From a bacterium MS4 (GTDB lineage Bacteria > Bacillota > Clostridia > Oscillospirales > Acutalibacteraceae), in the NCBI GenBank assembly GCA_000752215.1, contig CCFG01000017.1, positions 372,001 through 436,000 of the forward strand: a DNA stretch of 64,000 bases, read 5' to 3'. Below are positions 34,918 through 45,070 of this stretch, in pieces. The notes under the pieces are model-generated. The model was not told the origin of the DNA and made no database searches. It worked only from the letters and a program-made list of their open reading frames with translations. Made by a program: the position numbers and the translations under genes. Position 1 is the first letter of the stretch. Every line of letters begins with the position of its first letter.

Positions 34918-35601
34918 TTCAGCACCCCCTGTTATTAGACCTCGTTTGAAGAATCAAGGAACTTGTCTGTTCCGGCTAAAATTGTACCGCCCAGCGCCAA
35001 AAATGCCCGGAATAAGGTGGCACAATTTTGTCTGAAAAATCCATCGTTTTTTATTTATCAAACAAGGTCCAGAAAGGACACAATCGCCGCATTCCCCGGA
35101 AAGGTACCGACGGTTATCCGAAAGGAATAAAATCGATTCGGTGTCCCATAAGTGTACCGCGCGCTTATGAACACTATATTGCGTGATCTTCCGAATATTA
35201 TAACATGTTAAGTAAATCAATAAAAAATGAAAATTTGGCGTTCCCGTTTATTATACCATTCCTGACCCTAAATGTCTCCAGCGCCATCACAGAAATGTAG
35301 GTGATTTCTTGACAGGAGTTCGTCCTGGATGATCAAGTTCAATATCGACCTGATCGTACTGAGGAACTTTTACAGAATTTGAAAACTCAATTTGTGCCAA
35401 GGCCTTGACAGTATCAAGACTCTTGCAGTCATAATTACTTAGCAGAAAATAGGCATCGTGGGACCCACGATGCCTATTTTCTGTCCGTTTTCTTTTTCAT
35501 AGATTTCTCTCCATTGACCACTCTGAATTGCCGGCATAATTGCTTTTTCCACAATTTCCGTATATATTGTGAATAGAAAAGTCCAATGATGTAAAACATC
35601 T
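34918..35601. other. Intergenic region upstream of vanR
   Basis: About 680 bases without a convincing gene. A 61-codon minus-strand reading (35439-35624) has no ribosome binding site and is largely made of the long inverted repeat. The hydrolase operon promoter is probably near its left end, and the van regulatory repeats close it on the right. Confidence 0.5.
35443..35483. repeat. 20-bp perfect inverted repeat
   Basis: CAGAAAATAGGCATCGTGGG and its exact complement around a single central A. Followed by TCCGTTTTC, so it might be a terminator, but the perfect long arms are unusual for one. Confidence 0.85.
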
Positions 35602-35629
35602 TCATAAAACCTTAAGACTTTCATAAGGA
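35602..35629 (+). promoter_or_regulatory. VanR-box-like repeats upstream of vanR
   Basis: Three units with a period of about 10 bases: TCATAAAAC, CTTAAGACTT, TCATAAGGA. The same kind of repeat is found at 38440, 38549 and 39691, all next to van-type genes, so it is the likely binding site of the response regulator. Confidence 0.65.
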
Positions 35630-35705
35630 AGATAAAAGGACTCCCTTTTGTTCTTTGCCTTATGATTAGTCATGGAAGTTTGGCAAAAAAGGAGCGATAA
35701 ACCGT

Positions 35706-36404
35706 ATGGGCACTGATATTTTGGTCGTAGACGATGAGCAGGCCATAGCCGATTTGGTAGAGGTATACTTAAAAAATGAAGGATTTACCGTGCATAAATT
35801 CTATAACGGTGAGGACGCCCTCCGGAGCGTGGAATCAGAACAGATTGACCTTGCGATTCTCGACGTAATGTTGCCGGACATTGACGGGTTTGCCCTCTGC
35901 CGGAAGATTCGCGAGAAACACAATTTTCCCGTTATTATGCTGACTGCAAAAGAGGAAGAAGTGGATAAAATCACCGGCCTGACGCTCGGAGCAGACGATT
36001 ATGTGACAAAACCATTTCAGCCTCTGGAACTTGTCGCCCGAGTAAAAGCGCAGCTTCGAAGGTTTACCCGATACAATGCAAGTGAGTCGGTAAAGGAAGA
36101 GTCCATCCTTTCATTTTCTGGATTGGTTTTAAATCAGGATACGCATGAATGTACGCTCAACGAAAAGCCGCTGTCTCTCACACCAACTGAATTTTCCATT
36201 CTTTGGGCCCTTTGTTCCAATTGCGGACGGGTAGTCAGTTCAGAAGAATTGTTCCGGGAAGTCTGGGGCGAAAAATACTACAGCAACAGCAACAACACCG
36301 TCATGGTTCATATCAGACATTTAAGGGAAAAAATGCACGACAGCGCAGAACATTCCAAATATATCAAAACTGTATGGGGGGTTGGCTATAAAATTGAAAA
36401 ATAA
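35706..36404 (+). CDS. vanR: VanR-like response regulator
   Basis: A 232-residue OmpR-type regulator. The receiver domain carries the acidic pair VVDDE, phospho-acceptor Asp53 (AILDVMLPD) and the KPF lysine; the C-terminal winged helix ends in YIKTVWGVGYKIEK. It agrees closely with VanR of the vanA-type glycopeptide resistance systems along its whole length. GGAGCG precedes ATG 35706. It overlaps vanS. Likely it activates the van-type genes nearby through the repeats listed here. Confidence 0.92.
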   Translation: MGTDILVVDDEQAIADLVEVYLKNEGFTVHKFYNGEDALRSVESEQIDLAILDVMLPDIDGFALCRKIREKHNFPVIMLTAKEEEVDKITGLTLGADDYVTKPFQPLELVARVKAQLRRFTRYNASESVKEESILSFSGLVLNQDTHECTLNEKPLSLTPTEFSILWALCSNCGRVVSSEELFREVWGEKYYSNSNNTVMVHIRHLREKMHDSAEHSKYIKTVWGVGYKIEK

Positions 36405-37515
36405 CAAAAAGTATAATTACACAAACCTAAAAAGAAAAGTATTTTTGCAAATGCTTCTGATCACAGTTGCCGCCGCTGTGACTGTTTATCTATTGCGTTA
36501 TATCCTGAATGGACAGATCGGAGATCGTATCGTTCGATTTTTAGTCAACGCTTTTCATTTTAAAAATTCGGATGCACTGACAATCTATCAGTTGGTGATC
36601 CGCAACAATATGGACATGATTCTTTTTGTTGTAATTCTAATATTCTTAGTCATTCTTTTTCGATTTCCTGTTTCTTGGTTTACAAAATATTTCGATGAAG
36701 TCAGTGCCGGAGTGGATAAACTTGCTGAGGAATCCGATGAAGAAATTACATTATCGCCGGAATTGGATTTTATGGAAAATAAACTTAATCAGATAAAAAA
36801 TAACTTGAAAAAACAAAAGAAAGCCGTGGTTGATGCCGAGCAGCGCAAAAATGATTTGGTAGTTTACTTGGCTCATGATATAAAGACGCCTCTGACCTCC
36901 GTTATTGGATACTTAAGTCTTCTGGATGAAGCTCCTGATATGCCTCCTGAACAAAAGGCAAAATATGTCGGTATTACCTTGGAAAAAGCTTATCGATTAG
37001 AGCAGCTTATAAATGAGTTTTTTGAGATCACAAGATTTAATATTCAAAAAATTATTTTGAATAAAGAAAAAATGAATTTATTGTTCATGCTCCAGCAGAT
37101 GGCAGATGAATTCTATCCAACGCTGACTCCACAAGGAAAGCAGGTGTCAGTCAATGTGCCTGACGGGCTCACTCTGTGGGGTGATGCAGACAAGCTGGCC
37201 CGTGTGTTCAACAACATTCTGAAAAATGCGATAGCCTATAGCTATGAAAACAGCGTCATTGATATCTCCGCTCAGCAGCAGGATAAAAATGTTATTATAA
37301 CTTTTACGAATCAAGGTAATCCTATCCCGCGAGAAAAACAGGAAACGATATTTGAGAAATTTTTTCGGCTGGACACATCCCGTTCTACCAATACAGGCGG
37401 TGCCGGGCTTGGACTGGCTATTGCCAAAGAAATCATAAATGCGCATGGAGGCAATATTTTCGTGCAAAGTAATACAGAAAAGACCGTCTTTACTGTCATG
37501 CTTCCACAAAAGTAA
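36382..37515 (+). CDS. vanS: VanS-like sensor histidine kinase
   Basis: A 377-residue membrane kinase. Two membrane segments (about 22-40 and 78-94) enclose a short outer loop; then HAMP-like, H-box LAHDIKTPL with His165, N-box NNILKNAIAYS and G-boxes GGAGLGLAIAKE. It follows VanS of the vanA type closely, including the start IKLKNNK. The start is TTG 36382, overlapping vanR by 23 bases. It would phosphorylate VanR in response to cell-wall stress or a glycopeptide. Confidence 0.92.
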   Translation: MAIKLKNNKKYNYTNLKRKVFLQMLLITVAAAVTVYLLRYILNGQIGDRIVRFLVNAFHFKNSDALTIYQLVIRNNMDMILFVVILIFLVILFRFPVSWFTKYFDEVSAGVDKLAEESDEEITLSPELDFMENKLNQIKNNLKKQKKAVVDAEQRKNDLVVYLAHDIKTPLTSVIGYLSLLDEAPDMPPEQKAKYVGITLEKAYRLEQLINEFFEITRFNIQKIILNKEKMNLLFMLQQMADEFYPTLTPQGKQVSVNVPDGLTLWGDADKLARVFNNILKNAIAYSYENSVIDISAQQQDKNVIITFTNQGNPIPREKQETIFEKFFRLDTSRSTNTGGAGLGLAIAKEIINAHGGNIFVQSNTEKTVFTVMLPQK

Positions 37516-37596
37516 AGAAAACCCGGCTTGCGCCGAGCCTTAGCGAGAGCGGAAGCCGCTGGTTGCACTTATGCTTGGAAAGTACATAACGCAAAA

Positions 37597-37639
37597 AAAA
37601 GGACAAGTTATCCACTTAAGTCAGATAGCTTGTCCTTTT
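37597..37639. terminator. Bidirectional terminator between vanS and vanZ
   Basis: AAAAGGACAAG...CTTGTCCTTTT stem between two genes that point at each other, with A- and T-runs on either side. Confidence 0.88.
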
Positions 37640-37652
37640 GTAATAAATTGTA

Positions 37653-38390
37653 CTAAATAATTACATACCCAAATAAAGACCTTAAAAATGGGATCAACAA
37701 AGATCTTAAAAACGGGTAAAACACAAAGAACATACCGGCGAATGCGCTGGCAATATAAAAGCATGCCTCTTCACGAAGGAGCAAGGGGATTTTTTCGATA
37801 TTGGTACTTTGGACAGAAACCTTCTCCTGTAATTTTGATAAATGTTCTTTCAGCAGCCTAAAAATTATCCATCCGATTAACGTTCCGAGCGTATTCATCA
37901 GTAAATCATCAATATCCGTTACTCTTCTATTGAACAATTGACTCAATTCTATTATAAGAGAGAATGTAATACCGGATAATGCTGTTTTCCATAGAACTTC
38001 ATACTTTTTCCAAATACATGGAAGCATAAATCCAAGAGGTATAAAAAGCAATATATTTTCTATGTATGGGCGAATACCCTCTGTAATCCAAAAAAATGGA
38101 ATCAGATTAATCTCATCCGATGGAAAATTCAACCCCTTGGGGGTTATTATTCCAAAGCTGTTATGAACAATATCCATTATGGAAGGAATACCAGTAAAAC
38201 TTAGTACACCAGTAAGGTAGTCCACAAAGATATATACGACTACAATATGTTCAATTGACAGTTTATAGCCCATCTTTTTGATTTGAGAGGTCAGTAGTAT
38301 ATGGTACGGAATCAAGAATGGCAAAGTACTAATAAACCATGTAATCGACACTATAATAAACATTAAAATCATAATGATCACTAAATTCAT
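37653..38390 (-). CDS. vanZ: VanZ family protein
   Basis: A 245-residue membrane protein with about six segments. The block FIPLGFMLPCIWKK...ELSQLFNRRVTDIDDLLMNTLGTLIGWIIF is the VanZ signature. VanZ proteins raise teicoplanin and lipoglycopeptide tolerance in van systems by an uncertain mechanism. It is read toward vanS and has VanR-box-like repeats 50 bases upstream of its start, so it probably belongs to the same regulon. Confidence 0.88.
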   Translation of the reverse strand: MNLVIIMILMFIIVSITWFISTLPFLIPYHILLTSQIKKMGYKLSIEHIVVVYIFVDYLTGVLSFTGIPSIMDIVHNSFGIITPKGLNFPSDEINLIPFFWITEGIRPYIENILLFIPLGFMLPCIWKKYEVLWKTALSGITFSLIIELSQLFNRRVTDIDDLLMNTLGTLIGWIIFRLLKEHLSKLQEKVSVQSTNIEKIPLLLREEACFYIASAFAGMFFVFYPFLRSLLIPFLRSLFGYVII

Positions 38391-38439
38391 CTCCGTTGTA
38401 ATTAACTTTGTTTATTATAGGTTATTTAAAAAAGAAATG

Positions 38440-38460
38440 TCTTAATAAAACCTTAAGATA
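38440..38460 (-). promoter_or_regulatory. VanR-box-like repeats upstream of vanZ
   Basis: On the minus strand TCTTAAGGTTT and TATTAAGACAT, two units about 10 bases apart. Confidence 0.55.
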
Positions 38461-38548
38461 TTGTGATTTTCTCCATAATAAGTTTTATTACACTATTAAG
38501 TTGCAGTAGTGTCGTAAATAACATAAATGTCACAGTAAAGCTCCCAGC

Positions 38549-38578
38549 CGTAAGAAAATCTTAAGAAATTCATAAGAC
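38549..38578 (+). promoter_or_regulatory. VanR-box-like repeats upstream of the carboxypeptidase gene
   Basis: Three units about 10-11 bases apart: CGTAAGAAAA, TCTTAAGAAAT, TCATAAGACA. The clearest of the four sets. Confidence 0.65.
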
Positions 38579-38648
38579 AGAATTCCAACATTCCAGACGA
38601 ATTTATAGTTGAATAGAGGTAATGAAAAACCAAGGAGCTGTTTTACCG

Positions 38649-39617
38649 TTGCATTACAGAAAGAAAAAATCCGGTTGCCTGTTCGTTGTTTTGGTCGCAA
38701 TTGTTTTTGTCCTGGCATTTAAATTTGGACCGACCGTTATGAACAATATAACAAAAAAGAGCATTTCTTCTGTTCATTCCGTTGCTTCCGGTTCGCCCCT
38801 TACTTTGATACCGCAAAGTTCCGACACACCTGTTTCTATCGACACGGGAAACCTGCACAGCCCTTGCGCGATTCTTGTCCGGCCGAGCGACAAAGCCGTG
38901 CTGATGCAGAAGCAGAGTGACAAAAGGATTTATCCCGCTTCGCTGACTAAAATGATGACAGTTGTTGCGGCCATCGAAAATATTCCGGATCTGCAAAAGA
39001 AGATCGAACTCTCTTCCTCCATTTTCCAGCCGCTTTATAAAGCCGATGCTTCTATGGCGGGGTTTCAGCCCGGAGAAAAAGTCCGGGCCATCGATCTTCT
39101 GTACGGCGCTATGCTGCCGAGCGGAGCGGAGAGCTGCGTGGGACTTGCGGATGAAATCTCCGGCTCAGAACAAAACTTTGTAAAAAAGATGAATCAGAAA
39201 GCAGAGCAGCTCGGCATGAGCAACACCCATTTTTCCAACTCGACCGGGCTGCAAAACGAAAACCACTACACAACTGTGAAAGATCTATCGCTTCTTCTCG
39301 TTTACGCACTCCAAAATAAAACATTCAGGGAAATCTTCACTTCTTCCCGCCATTCAACAACAGTCACCAATAAACACCCGGACGGCATTACGTTTACAAG
39401 CACCCTGTCTCAAAGCCTGAAGGATCAGACGCTTCCGGGCAGAGAGATTCTCGGTGGGAAAACGGGGTATACCAATGAGGCCGGGCTTTGCCTCGCCAGT
39501 CTCGCTCAAATTGATGGAAGGGAATACATTCTTGTAACTGCCGGAGCCAAGGGGGACCACAAGACCGAGCAATACAACATTGACGACGCATATGAAGTGT
39601 ATAAAAATTTAAATTAA
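38649..39617 (+). CDS. S11 family D-alanyl-D-alanine carboxypeptidase
   Basis: A 322-residue penicillin-binding-protein-type peptidase that trims the terminal D-Ala of peptidoglycan stems. One N-terminal membrane anchor (about residues 10-28) is followed by the catalytic domain: SLTK (serine at about 98), LPSGAES where the usual SxN has Ala in place of Asn, and GGKTGYT. TTG 38649 follows AAGGAG; an ATG at 38622 is the alternative. VanR-box-like repeats upstream place it in the VanRS regulon, where removing D-Ala-D-Ala ends would add to glycopeptide tolerance, as VanY does by another fold. Confidence 0.88.
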   Translation: MHYRKKKSGCLFVVLVAIVFVLAFKFGPTVMNNITKKSISSVHSVASGSPLTLIPQSSDTPVSIDTGNLHSPCAILVRPSDKAVLMQKQSDKRIYPASLTKMMTVVAAIENIPDLQKKIELSSSIFQPLYKADASMAGFQPGEKVRAIDLLYGAMLPSGAESCVGLADEISGSEQNFVKKMNQKAEQLGMSNTHFSNSTGLQNENHYTTVKDLSLLLVYALQNKTFREIFTSSRHSTTVTNKHPDGITFTSTLSQSLKDQTLPGREILGGKTGYTNEAGLCLASLAQIDGREYILVTAGAKGDHKTEQYNIDDAYEVYKNLN

Positions 39618-39690
39618 AAGCGTTCTCTCCTTTTGAAAACAGATACCCCATATGACAGGTGGAATTTTTATATTTCAGGAACAATAAAAG

Positions 39691-39732
39691 AATAAGACTT
39701 TCATAAGAAAACATTAAGGGTTTTGATAAGAG
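39691..39732 (+). promoter_or_regulatory. VanR-box-like repeats upstream of the vanH remnant
   Basis: Four units: AATAAGACTT, TCATAAGAAAA, CATTAAGGGTTT, TGATAAGAGC. Their place, 145 bases before the vanH remnant, is that of the PH promoter in van operons. Confidence 0.65.
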
Positions 39733-39876
39733 CAAATTCCAATATTGCCTACCTGATTTCGGTAGATAGAATTGCCGAATCGGGCAGACTTTTCTATTCC
39801 TGAAAGGGAGCGCAGACTAATTTGAAATAGTATACGATAAAAGCAAAGAAGAAATATGAAAGGATAAATCTCAATC

Positions 39877-40140
39877 ATGGCTAAAGCGGAAATTACAATT
39901 TATGGATGCGGGCAGGACGAGGCCGTTTTGTTCCGGGAGATGGCGCCTCGATTTGACGTTATGCCGAGGATCACGGATGCAGCGATATCTGAAGTTAACG
40001 TTGAACTGGCATGCAGATACAAACCATTTTCTGAATCGTCGGCATATCGGGCAGATGAAGCACGGCGCGTTGATTATCAATACCGGACGCGGTTCACTTA
40101 TTGATACCGAGGCTCTTATTCCAGCGTTGGAAAGCGGCAT
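39877..40140 (+). pseudogene. vanH: vanH remnant with large internal deletion
   Basis: The first 45 or so codons (ITIYGCGQDEAVLF, PRFDVMP) match the N-terminus of VanH, the D-lactate dehydrogenase of van operons. At about 40005-40012 the sequence jumps to the C-terminal part in another frame: ADTNHFLNRRHIGQMKHG, then INTGRGSLIDTEALIPALESG. The middle, with the NAD-binding domain, is missing, about 180 codons. It then runs into a GntR fragment. It cannot make D-lactate, so the depsipeptide pathway is broken here. Confidence 0.85.
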
Positions 40141-40541
40141 CAGCCGTAATTCGGTGCGGGAGGCAATCAGGACTCTGGATATCATGGGTGTCATCACCAG
40201 TCAGCAAGGGGCGAGAAATTATCTGACCGGTAATTTTGAGTACAATCTGGTGGAAACCATGTTTATGATGTTTCTGCTGGGTCAGATCGATCATAAGCAG
40301 ATCAGTCAACTTCGTCGCTCTCTGGAGCTTCAGGCTCTGCTGCTTTCCATGGACAATATCTCGGAACGGGAGGCAGGCAGGCGACCTCTCGGCAAGCGTG
40401 GCGGAACTGGAGCATGTGATAGAAGCAAACATCCTTCTGGATATAAAGCTGCATTTTACCATTGCAAAGGCTTCCAGGAATACTTTGATTATCAATATCC
40501 TTCAGGCCCTGTCTGATGTAGAAAATCGCTTTTTCTCATAA
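40141..40541 (+). pseudogene. GntR/FadR-type regulator remnant
   Basis: It begins in the middle of a winged helix (SRNSVREAIRTLDIMGVITSQQGARNYL) and goes on into an FCD-like domain (LRRSLELQALLLSM). After about 40375 the frame shifts: the rest (ELEHVIEANILLDIKLHFTIAKASRN) is read one frame over to a stop at 40541. The first half of the helix-turn-helix was lost at the junction with vanH. A broken gene joined to another by deletion. Confidence 0.82.
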
Positions 40542-40891
40542 TTCGGAACAATATCGCAGATTGTGGATGCGCCTGTAAAAAGAGGGGGAAAAGCCGGAAT
40601 CTCAATACGATTTTATTCCTATACATCAATCAATACAGATCCATACAAACTTGCGAATCTGGAGGGGTTTTTATGTCAAATCTATTCTTCATATAGGTTG
40701 CTCACATGCGGCCGGGCGTTATGAAGTGGATCTTAATTGCAATTTTGAAAGGCAATTCTGAGTCCTAGATTATAAGGGCGTTAAAAGCTTATTGTTGCAA
40801 TGAAGTATTCATGCGCATTCAGAGAAGGTCTGAATGCGCATGAATCTCATCAATTTTATCACTTTGTTTGTAAAAGACCTTAATATGCTTC
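40542..40891. other. Intergenic region after the V-ATPase operon
   Basis: About 350 bases without a gene; it holds the 17-bp inverted repeat at 40807-40845. Confidence 0.5.
40807..40845 (-). terminator. 17-bp perfect stem, probable terminator of the V-ATPase operon
   Basis: ATTCATGCGCATTCAGA and its exact complement with a five-base loop. There is no clear T-run, so termination is likely but not certain. Confidence 0.55.
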
Positions 40892-41554
40892 CTATCCAAG
40901 CTTTTCTTTGTAGTGATGTGCCTGTTCCAGCATCATGTCCTTGACCTTCATCAGGCGTATTTGGGTACTGCGCTCGTTTTCGTCCAGCTTCATCGTAATG
41001 TAGCGGATGCTGTCCTGCATTTCCGGAATCATTACATGCTCAAGGGCGTTGACCCGGCGCCTGGTCTTCTCGATTTCCGCCGCGAGCAGTTGGCAGGCTT
41101 TCTCACATTCCGCCAGCCGGAGCATATCCGGCAGCAGATCGGACAGGGATTTTACCGCCGAGTCAAGATCGCCGGAAGTAAAGGCGTACCCGTAGGAATA
41201 AATGTCATTGGCGTCGGATGTCCTTGTTTTGTAGTGATATTTGGGAATTTCCACACTCATCACATTTTGGGTTTCCAGTTCCAGGGTGACCTCCTGTTTG
41301 GGCGTCATCAGCGCCACGTTCAGAATTTCATCAGACATGACGGACCGCGCCAGCACAAAATTCCGGTTGGCCACCGCAATCCCCTGTTCCACTTTTTCCC
41401 GAAGCGCTTTGTTTTCCCGAACAAGGTCAAGAAAACGGCGCATCAGTTCATCTCGTTTGTCTTTCAAAAGCTTGTGCCCGCGCAGCGCTGTGACCAGCTT
41501 CTTCTTCAAACGGGTCAGTTCCATTCGCGTTGGATTTACATGAGCAGTTGCCAA
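40892..41554 (-). CDS. ntpD: V-type ATPase subunit D
   Basis: A 220-residue coiled-coil protein, the central rotor shaft of the V1 sector. VNPTRMELTRLKKKLVTALRGHKLLKDKRDELMRRF is the family's typical beginning. TTG 41554 is chosen: GGAGGGG stands upstream at good spacing and LATAHVNPTRM matches the usual N-terminus. Last gene of the operon. Confidence 0.93.
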   Translation of the reverse strand: MATAHVNPTRMELTRLKKKLVTALRGHKLLKDKRDELMRRFLDLVRENKALREKVEQGIAVANRNFVLARSVMSDEILNVALMTPKQEVTLELETQNVMSVEIPKYHYKTRTSDANDIYSYGYAFTSGDLDSAVKSLSDLLPDMLRLAECEKACQLLAAEIEKTRRRVNALEHVMIPEMQDSIRYITMKLDENERSTQIRLMKVKDMMLEQAHHYKEKLG

Positions 41555-41590
41555 AAGTGAGCCCCTCCTTTGCAAGTCTTTTCCGGACGG

Positions 41591-42961
41591 TTACTTTCCG
41601 TAGTATTGATCCAGAAATTCGTCTTTAATTCTCTTCAACTCGCTGCGGGGAAGGATGGAGAGCAGCCTCCAGCCGATGGCAAGCGTTTCCTCAATATCCC
41701 GATTGGCCTGATACCCCTGGGACACATATTCCTTCTCAAATTCGTCGGAGAACTTCGCGTAAAGCCGGTCAATGTCAGTCAGGGCGGCTTCGCCCAGAAT
41801 GACCATGAGCTCCTTTGCTTCTTTTCCGCGCGCATAGGCGGCGAACAGCTGATTCATGGTGTTCGCGTGGTCGGCGCGTGTCTTTCCTTCGCCGATTCCT
41901 TTGTCCTTCAGTCGGGAAAGCGACGGCAGAACGTCGATCGGCGGTGTAACACCCTTGCGGTACAGCTCGCGGCTGAGGATGATCTGTCCTTCCGTAATGT
42001 ACCCGGTAAGGTCCGGGATGGGGTGCGTCTTATCATCTTCCGGCATGGTCAGAATCGGAATCAGCGTAATGCTGCCGGGTTTTCCCTTCTGTCTGCCAGC
42101 CCGCTCATAAAGCGAGGCAAGATCGGTGTACATATATCCGGGATACCCGCGTCTGCCGGGGACTTCCTTCCGCGCGGCGGAGACCTCGCGCAGGGCGTCC
42201 GCATAGTTGGTAATATCGGTCAGAATGACCAGGACGTGCATATCTTTTTCAAAAGCAAGGTATTCCGCGGCGGTAAGGGCCATTCTGGGGGTCGCGATGC
42301 GTTCGACGGCGGGGTCGTTCGCAAGGTTTACAAACAATACCGCACGGTCGATCGCGCCCGTTTCCCGGAAGCTCTCAATAAAGAAGTTGGATTCTTCAAA
42401 GGTGATACCCATGGCCGCAAACACAACGGCAAAGGGTTCCGAAGTACCGCGCACCTTCGCTTGACGGGCGATCTGGGCGGCCAGATTTGCGTGAGGCAAA
42501 CCGCTGGCCGAAAAGATCGGCAGCTTTTGCCCGCGTACGAGCGTATTCAACCCGTCGATGGCGGAAACCCCGGTCTGGATAAATTCCTGCGGGTAATTGC
42601 GCGCGGCGGGATTCATGGGAAGCCCGTTAATATCCATACGGCGGTCCGGCAGTATTTCCGGTCCCCCGTCGATAGGACGGCCAAGGCCGTCGAATACACG
42701 GCTGAGCATATCCTGCGATACTCCCAGTTCCATGCTGCGGCCCAGAAAGCGCACACGGCTGTTGCTCAGGTTGATGCCGGTCGAGCTTTCAAACAGCTGT
42801 ACCAGCGCGTTTCCGCCGTCTATTTCCAGCACCTTGCAGCGGCGCTTTTCCCCGTTGGCAAGCTCGATTTCGCCCAGCTCGTTGTAGTTTACATTTTCCA
42901 CGCCCTGTACCAGCATCAGAGGGCCGGCCACTTCCTGTATGGTTCTGTATTCCTTCGGCAT
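41591..42961 (-). CDS. ntpB: V-type ATPase subunit B
   Basis: A 456-residue non-catalytic regulatory subunit of the A3B3 head. [24 protein letters not shown] and [34 protein letters not shown] are diagnostic; there is no Walker A loop, as expected. Its start overlaps the stop of subunit A by one base. Confidence 0.96.
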   Translation of the reverse strand: MPKEYRTIQEVAGPLMLVQGVENVNYNELGEIELANGEKRRCKVLEIDGGNALVQLFESSTGINLSNSRVRFLGRSMELGVSQDMLSRVFDGLGRPIDGGPEILPDRRMDINGLPMNPAARNYPQEFIQTGVSAIDGLNTLVRGQKLPIFSASGLPHANLAAQIARQAKVRGTSEPFAVVFAAMGITFEESNFFIESFRETGAIDRAVLFVNLANDPAVERIATPRMALTAAEYLAFEKDMHVLVILTDITNYADALREVSAARKEVPGRRGYPGYMYTDLASLYERAGRQKGKPGSITLIPILTMPEDDKTHPIPDLTGYITEGQIILSRELYRKGVTPPIDVLPSLSRLKDKGIGEGKTRADHANTMNQLFAAYARGKEAKELMVILGEAALTDIDRLYAKFSDEFEKEYVSQGYQANRDIEETLAIGWRLLSILPRSELKRIKDEFLDQYYGK

Positions 42962-44730
42962 CAGTACTCCTCCTTCTGCTCAAGGCTTTGGATTTCTTTG
43001 TGCATAACCTGCAGAACATCCTGGTATTCCTGTTCCATGCGGTCGGCGGGAATATATTTAAAGCGGCCGATCCGCTCGCGCACAGCCATAGAGACCAGCT
43101 TGTCGGCGGAAACACCCCGCGCCAGCGCCTCCACGGCTTCCTGATAATATTCGAGCACCAGTTTCATCATGGTGTACTGCTTTTCCAGCGGCGTGTAGGT
43201 GTCCACCTCATGGAAGGCGTCCTGATGCAGAAAATCCTCACGGATGGAACGGGCGGCCTCCAGCTTTAAGCGGTCCGGCGCGGAAAGAGCGTCCATACCG
43301 ACCAGCTTTACAATTTCCTGCAGCTCAGCCTCTTCCTGAAGCAGACGCATGATCCGGCTTCGCTGCTCCATCCAGTCGGGATGCACATGGGAGTTAAACC
43401 ACTTTTCCATTGTGTCCACATAAAGGGAATAGCTGGTCAGCCAGTTGACCGCCGGGAAATGCCTGCGGTACGCCAGTGCGGAATCAAGGCTCCAGAACAC
43501 CTTGACGATACGGAGCGTTGCCTGGGAAACCGGTTCGGAAATATCGCCGCCGGGAGGAGAAACGGCTCCGATGACCGAAAGCGCGCCCTCCCTCGGGGTG
43601 TGGCCAAGCGAGCGTACCCGACCCGCCCGCTCGTAGAACTGCGCCAGACGGCTGCCCAGATAAGCTGGGTAGCCTTCTTCGCCGGGCATCTCTTCCAGAC
43701 GTCCGGACATTTCACGGAGCGCTTCCGCCCAGCGTGAGGTGGAATCCGCCATCAGCGCCACGGAATATCCCATGTCCCTGAAATACTCCGCGATCGTAAT
43801 CCCTGTATAAATAGAAGCTTCACGGGCGGCAACCGGCATATCGGAGGTGTTTGCGATCAGGACGGTGCGCTTCATCAGCGAATAACCCGTTTTCGGGTCC
43901 TTCAGCTCGGGAAACTCATTTAAAACGTCCGTCATTTCGTTTCCGCGCTCCCCGCAGCCGATGTAGACAACGATGTCTGCTTCCGCCCACTTGGCCAGCT
44001 GATGCTGCACAACGGTTTTTCCGCTGCCGAACGGGCCTGGAACCGCCGCCACACCGCCCTTTGCAATGGGAAACAGCGTATCGATCACGCGCTGTCCGGT
44101 GACAAGCGGCATTTCGGGAGACAGCTTTTCCAGATACGGCCTGCCTACGCGGACCGGCCATTTCTGCATAAGCGGCACCGTATGTTCTTCTCCGTCGGCG
44201 GAGCGTACGACCGCAATAGTATCCGTTACGGTAAAATCGCCTTCTGAAATACCGGAAACGGTTCCGCTCACACCGTTGGGAACCATAATCCTGTGTACCA
44301 CGATTTCCGTTTCCTGCACGGTACCCAGAACATCCCCGGCTGCTACTTCGTTCCCCGCGGAAACGCAGGGAACAAAGTGCCACTCCACATCGCGCTTGAG
44401 CGCTGGAATTTCCACACCGCGATGCAGGTTGTTGCCGGAAGCCTTCATAATATCGTCCAGCGGGCGCTGGATCCCGTCGAAAATGCTGCCGATCAGTCCA
44501 GGCCCAAGCTCCACGCTCAGCGGGGCCCCGGTGGATTCGACCGGTTCTCCCGGCCCCAGACCGGAGGTCTCCTCGTAAACCTGTACGGAGGCACGGTCCC
44601 CATGGATTTCTATAATCTCGCCGATCAGCCGCTGATCGCTGACACGCACAACGTCGAACATGTTGGCGTCGCGCATTCCCTCCGCAATGACCAGTGGCCC
44701 GGCGACTTTCCGGATTGTCCCTTTACTCAT
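42961..44730 (-). CDS. ntpA: V-type ATPase catalytic subunit A
   Basis: A 589-residue catalytic subunit. It has the P-loop [13 protein letters not shown], the catalytic glutamate in GCGERGNEM and the A-specific insert (about residues 110-190). ATG 44730 ([14 protein letters not shown]) follows GCAGGTG; the in-frame extension upstream overlaps subunit F and is not likely. It hydrolyses ATP or makes it, depending on the direction of ion flow. Confidence 0.96.
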   Translation of the reverse strand: MSKGTIRKVAGPLVIAEGMRDANMFDVVRVSDQRLIGEIIEIHGDRASVQVYEETSGLGPGEPVESTGAPLSVELGPGLIGSIFDGIQRPLDDIMKASGNNLHRGVEIPALKRDVEWHFVPCVSAGNEVAAGDVLGTVQETEIVVHRIMVPNGVSGTVSGISEGDFTVTDTIAVVRSADGEEHTVPLMQKWPVRVGRPYLEKLSPEMPLVTGQRVIDTLFPIAKGGVAAVPGPFGSGKTVVQHQLAKWAEADIVVYIGCGERGNEMTDVLNEFPELKDPKTGYSLMKRTVLIANTSDMPVAAREASIYTGITIAEYFRDMGYSVALMADSTSRWAEALREMSGRLEEMPGEEGYPAYLGSRLAQFYERAGRVRSLGHTPREGALSVIGAVSPPGGDISEPVSQATLRIVKVFWSLDSALAYRRHFPAVNWLTSYSLYVDTMEKWFNSHVHPDWMEQRSRIMRLLQEEAELQEIVKLVGMDALSAPDRLKLEAARSIREDFLHQDAFHEVDTYTPLEKQYTMMKLVLEYYQEAVEALARGVSADKLVSMAVRERIGRFKYIPADRMEQEYQDVLQVMHKEIQSLEQKEEY

Positions 44731-44734
44731 ATTG

Positions 44735-45070
44735 TCACCTGCTCTTTTCGTTTTCATCGTTAAAGATAATATCGGAACCAACAGCCTGTTCCACCGATTT
44801 GCGGACATGCGCCATTCCGGCTCCCGTATTTCCCGAAACGCCGGGAATCAAAATAATCGCGGGCACACGCTGCGCGCGGTACCGGTCGACTTCCGGTTTC
44901 AGCGCGGCGGCCAGCGCTTCTGTTATATAAATGACCGCGTAACCGCTTTCCGCCAGCCTGCGCAGAGTTTTCGCAGCCTGTACGGATTCCGCCTCCGGGT
45001 AAACGTCAAGTCCAAGGGCCGCGAAACCGTAAACGCTGTCGCGGTCGCCCATTACTGCAATCTTATACAT
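44735..45070 (-). CDS. ntpG: V-type ATPase subunit F
   Basis: A 111-residue Rossmann-like protein bound to the D shaft. The start [24 protein letters not shown] matches the F (NtpG in Enterococcus naming) family. It overlaps subunit C by eight bases. Confidence 0.92.
   Translation of the reverse strand: MYKIAVMGDRDSVYGFAALGLDVYPEAESVQAAKTLRRLAESGYAVIYITEALAAALKPEVDRYRAQRVPAIILIPGVSGNTGAGMAHVRKSVEQAVGSDIIFNDENEKSR

Noticed and set aside
35439..35624. Small minus-strand gene of 61 codons
   Set aside because: No ribosome binding site, and part of it is the 20-bp inverted repeat.
35706..40140. A working vancomycin-resistance operon
   Set aside because: vanA and vanX are absent and vanH is deleted internally; only regulators and accessory genes remain.
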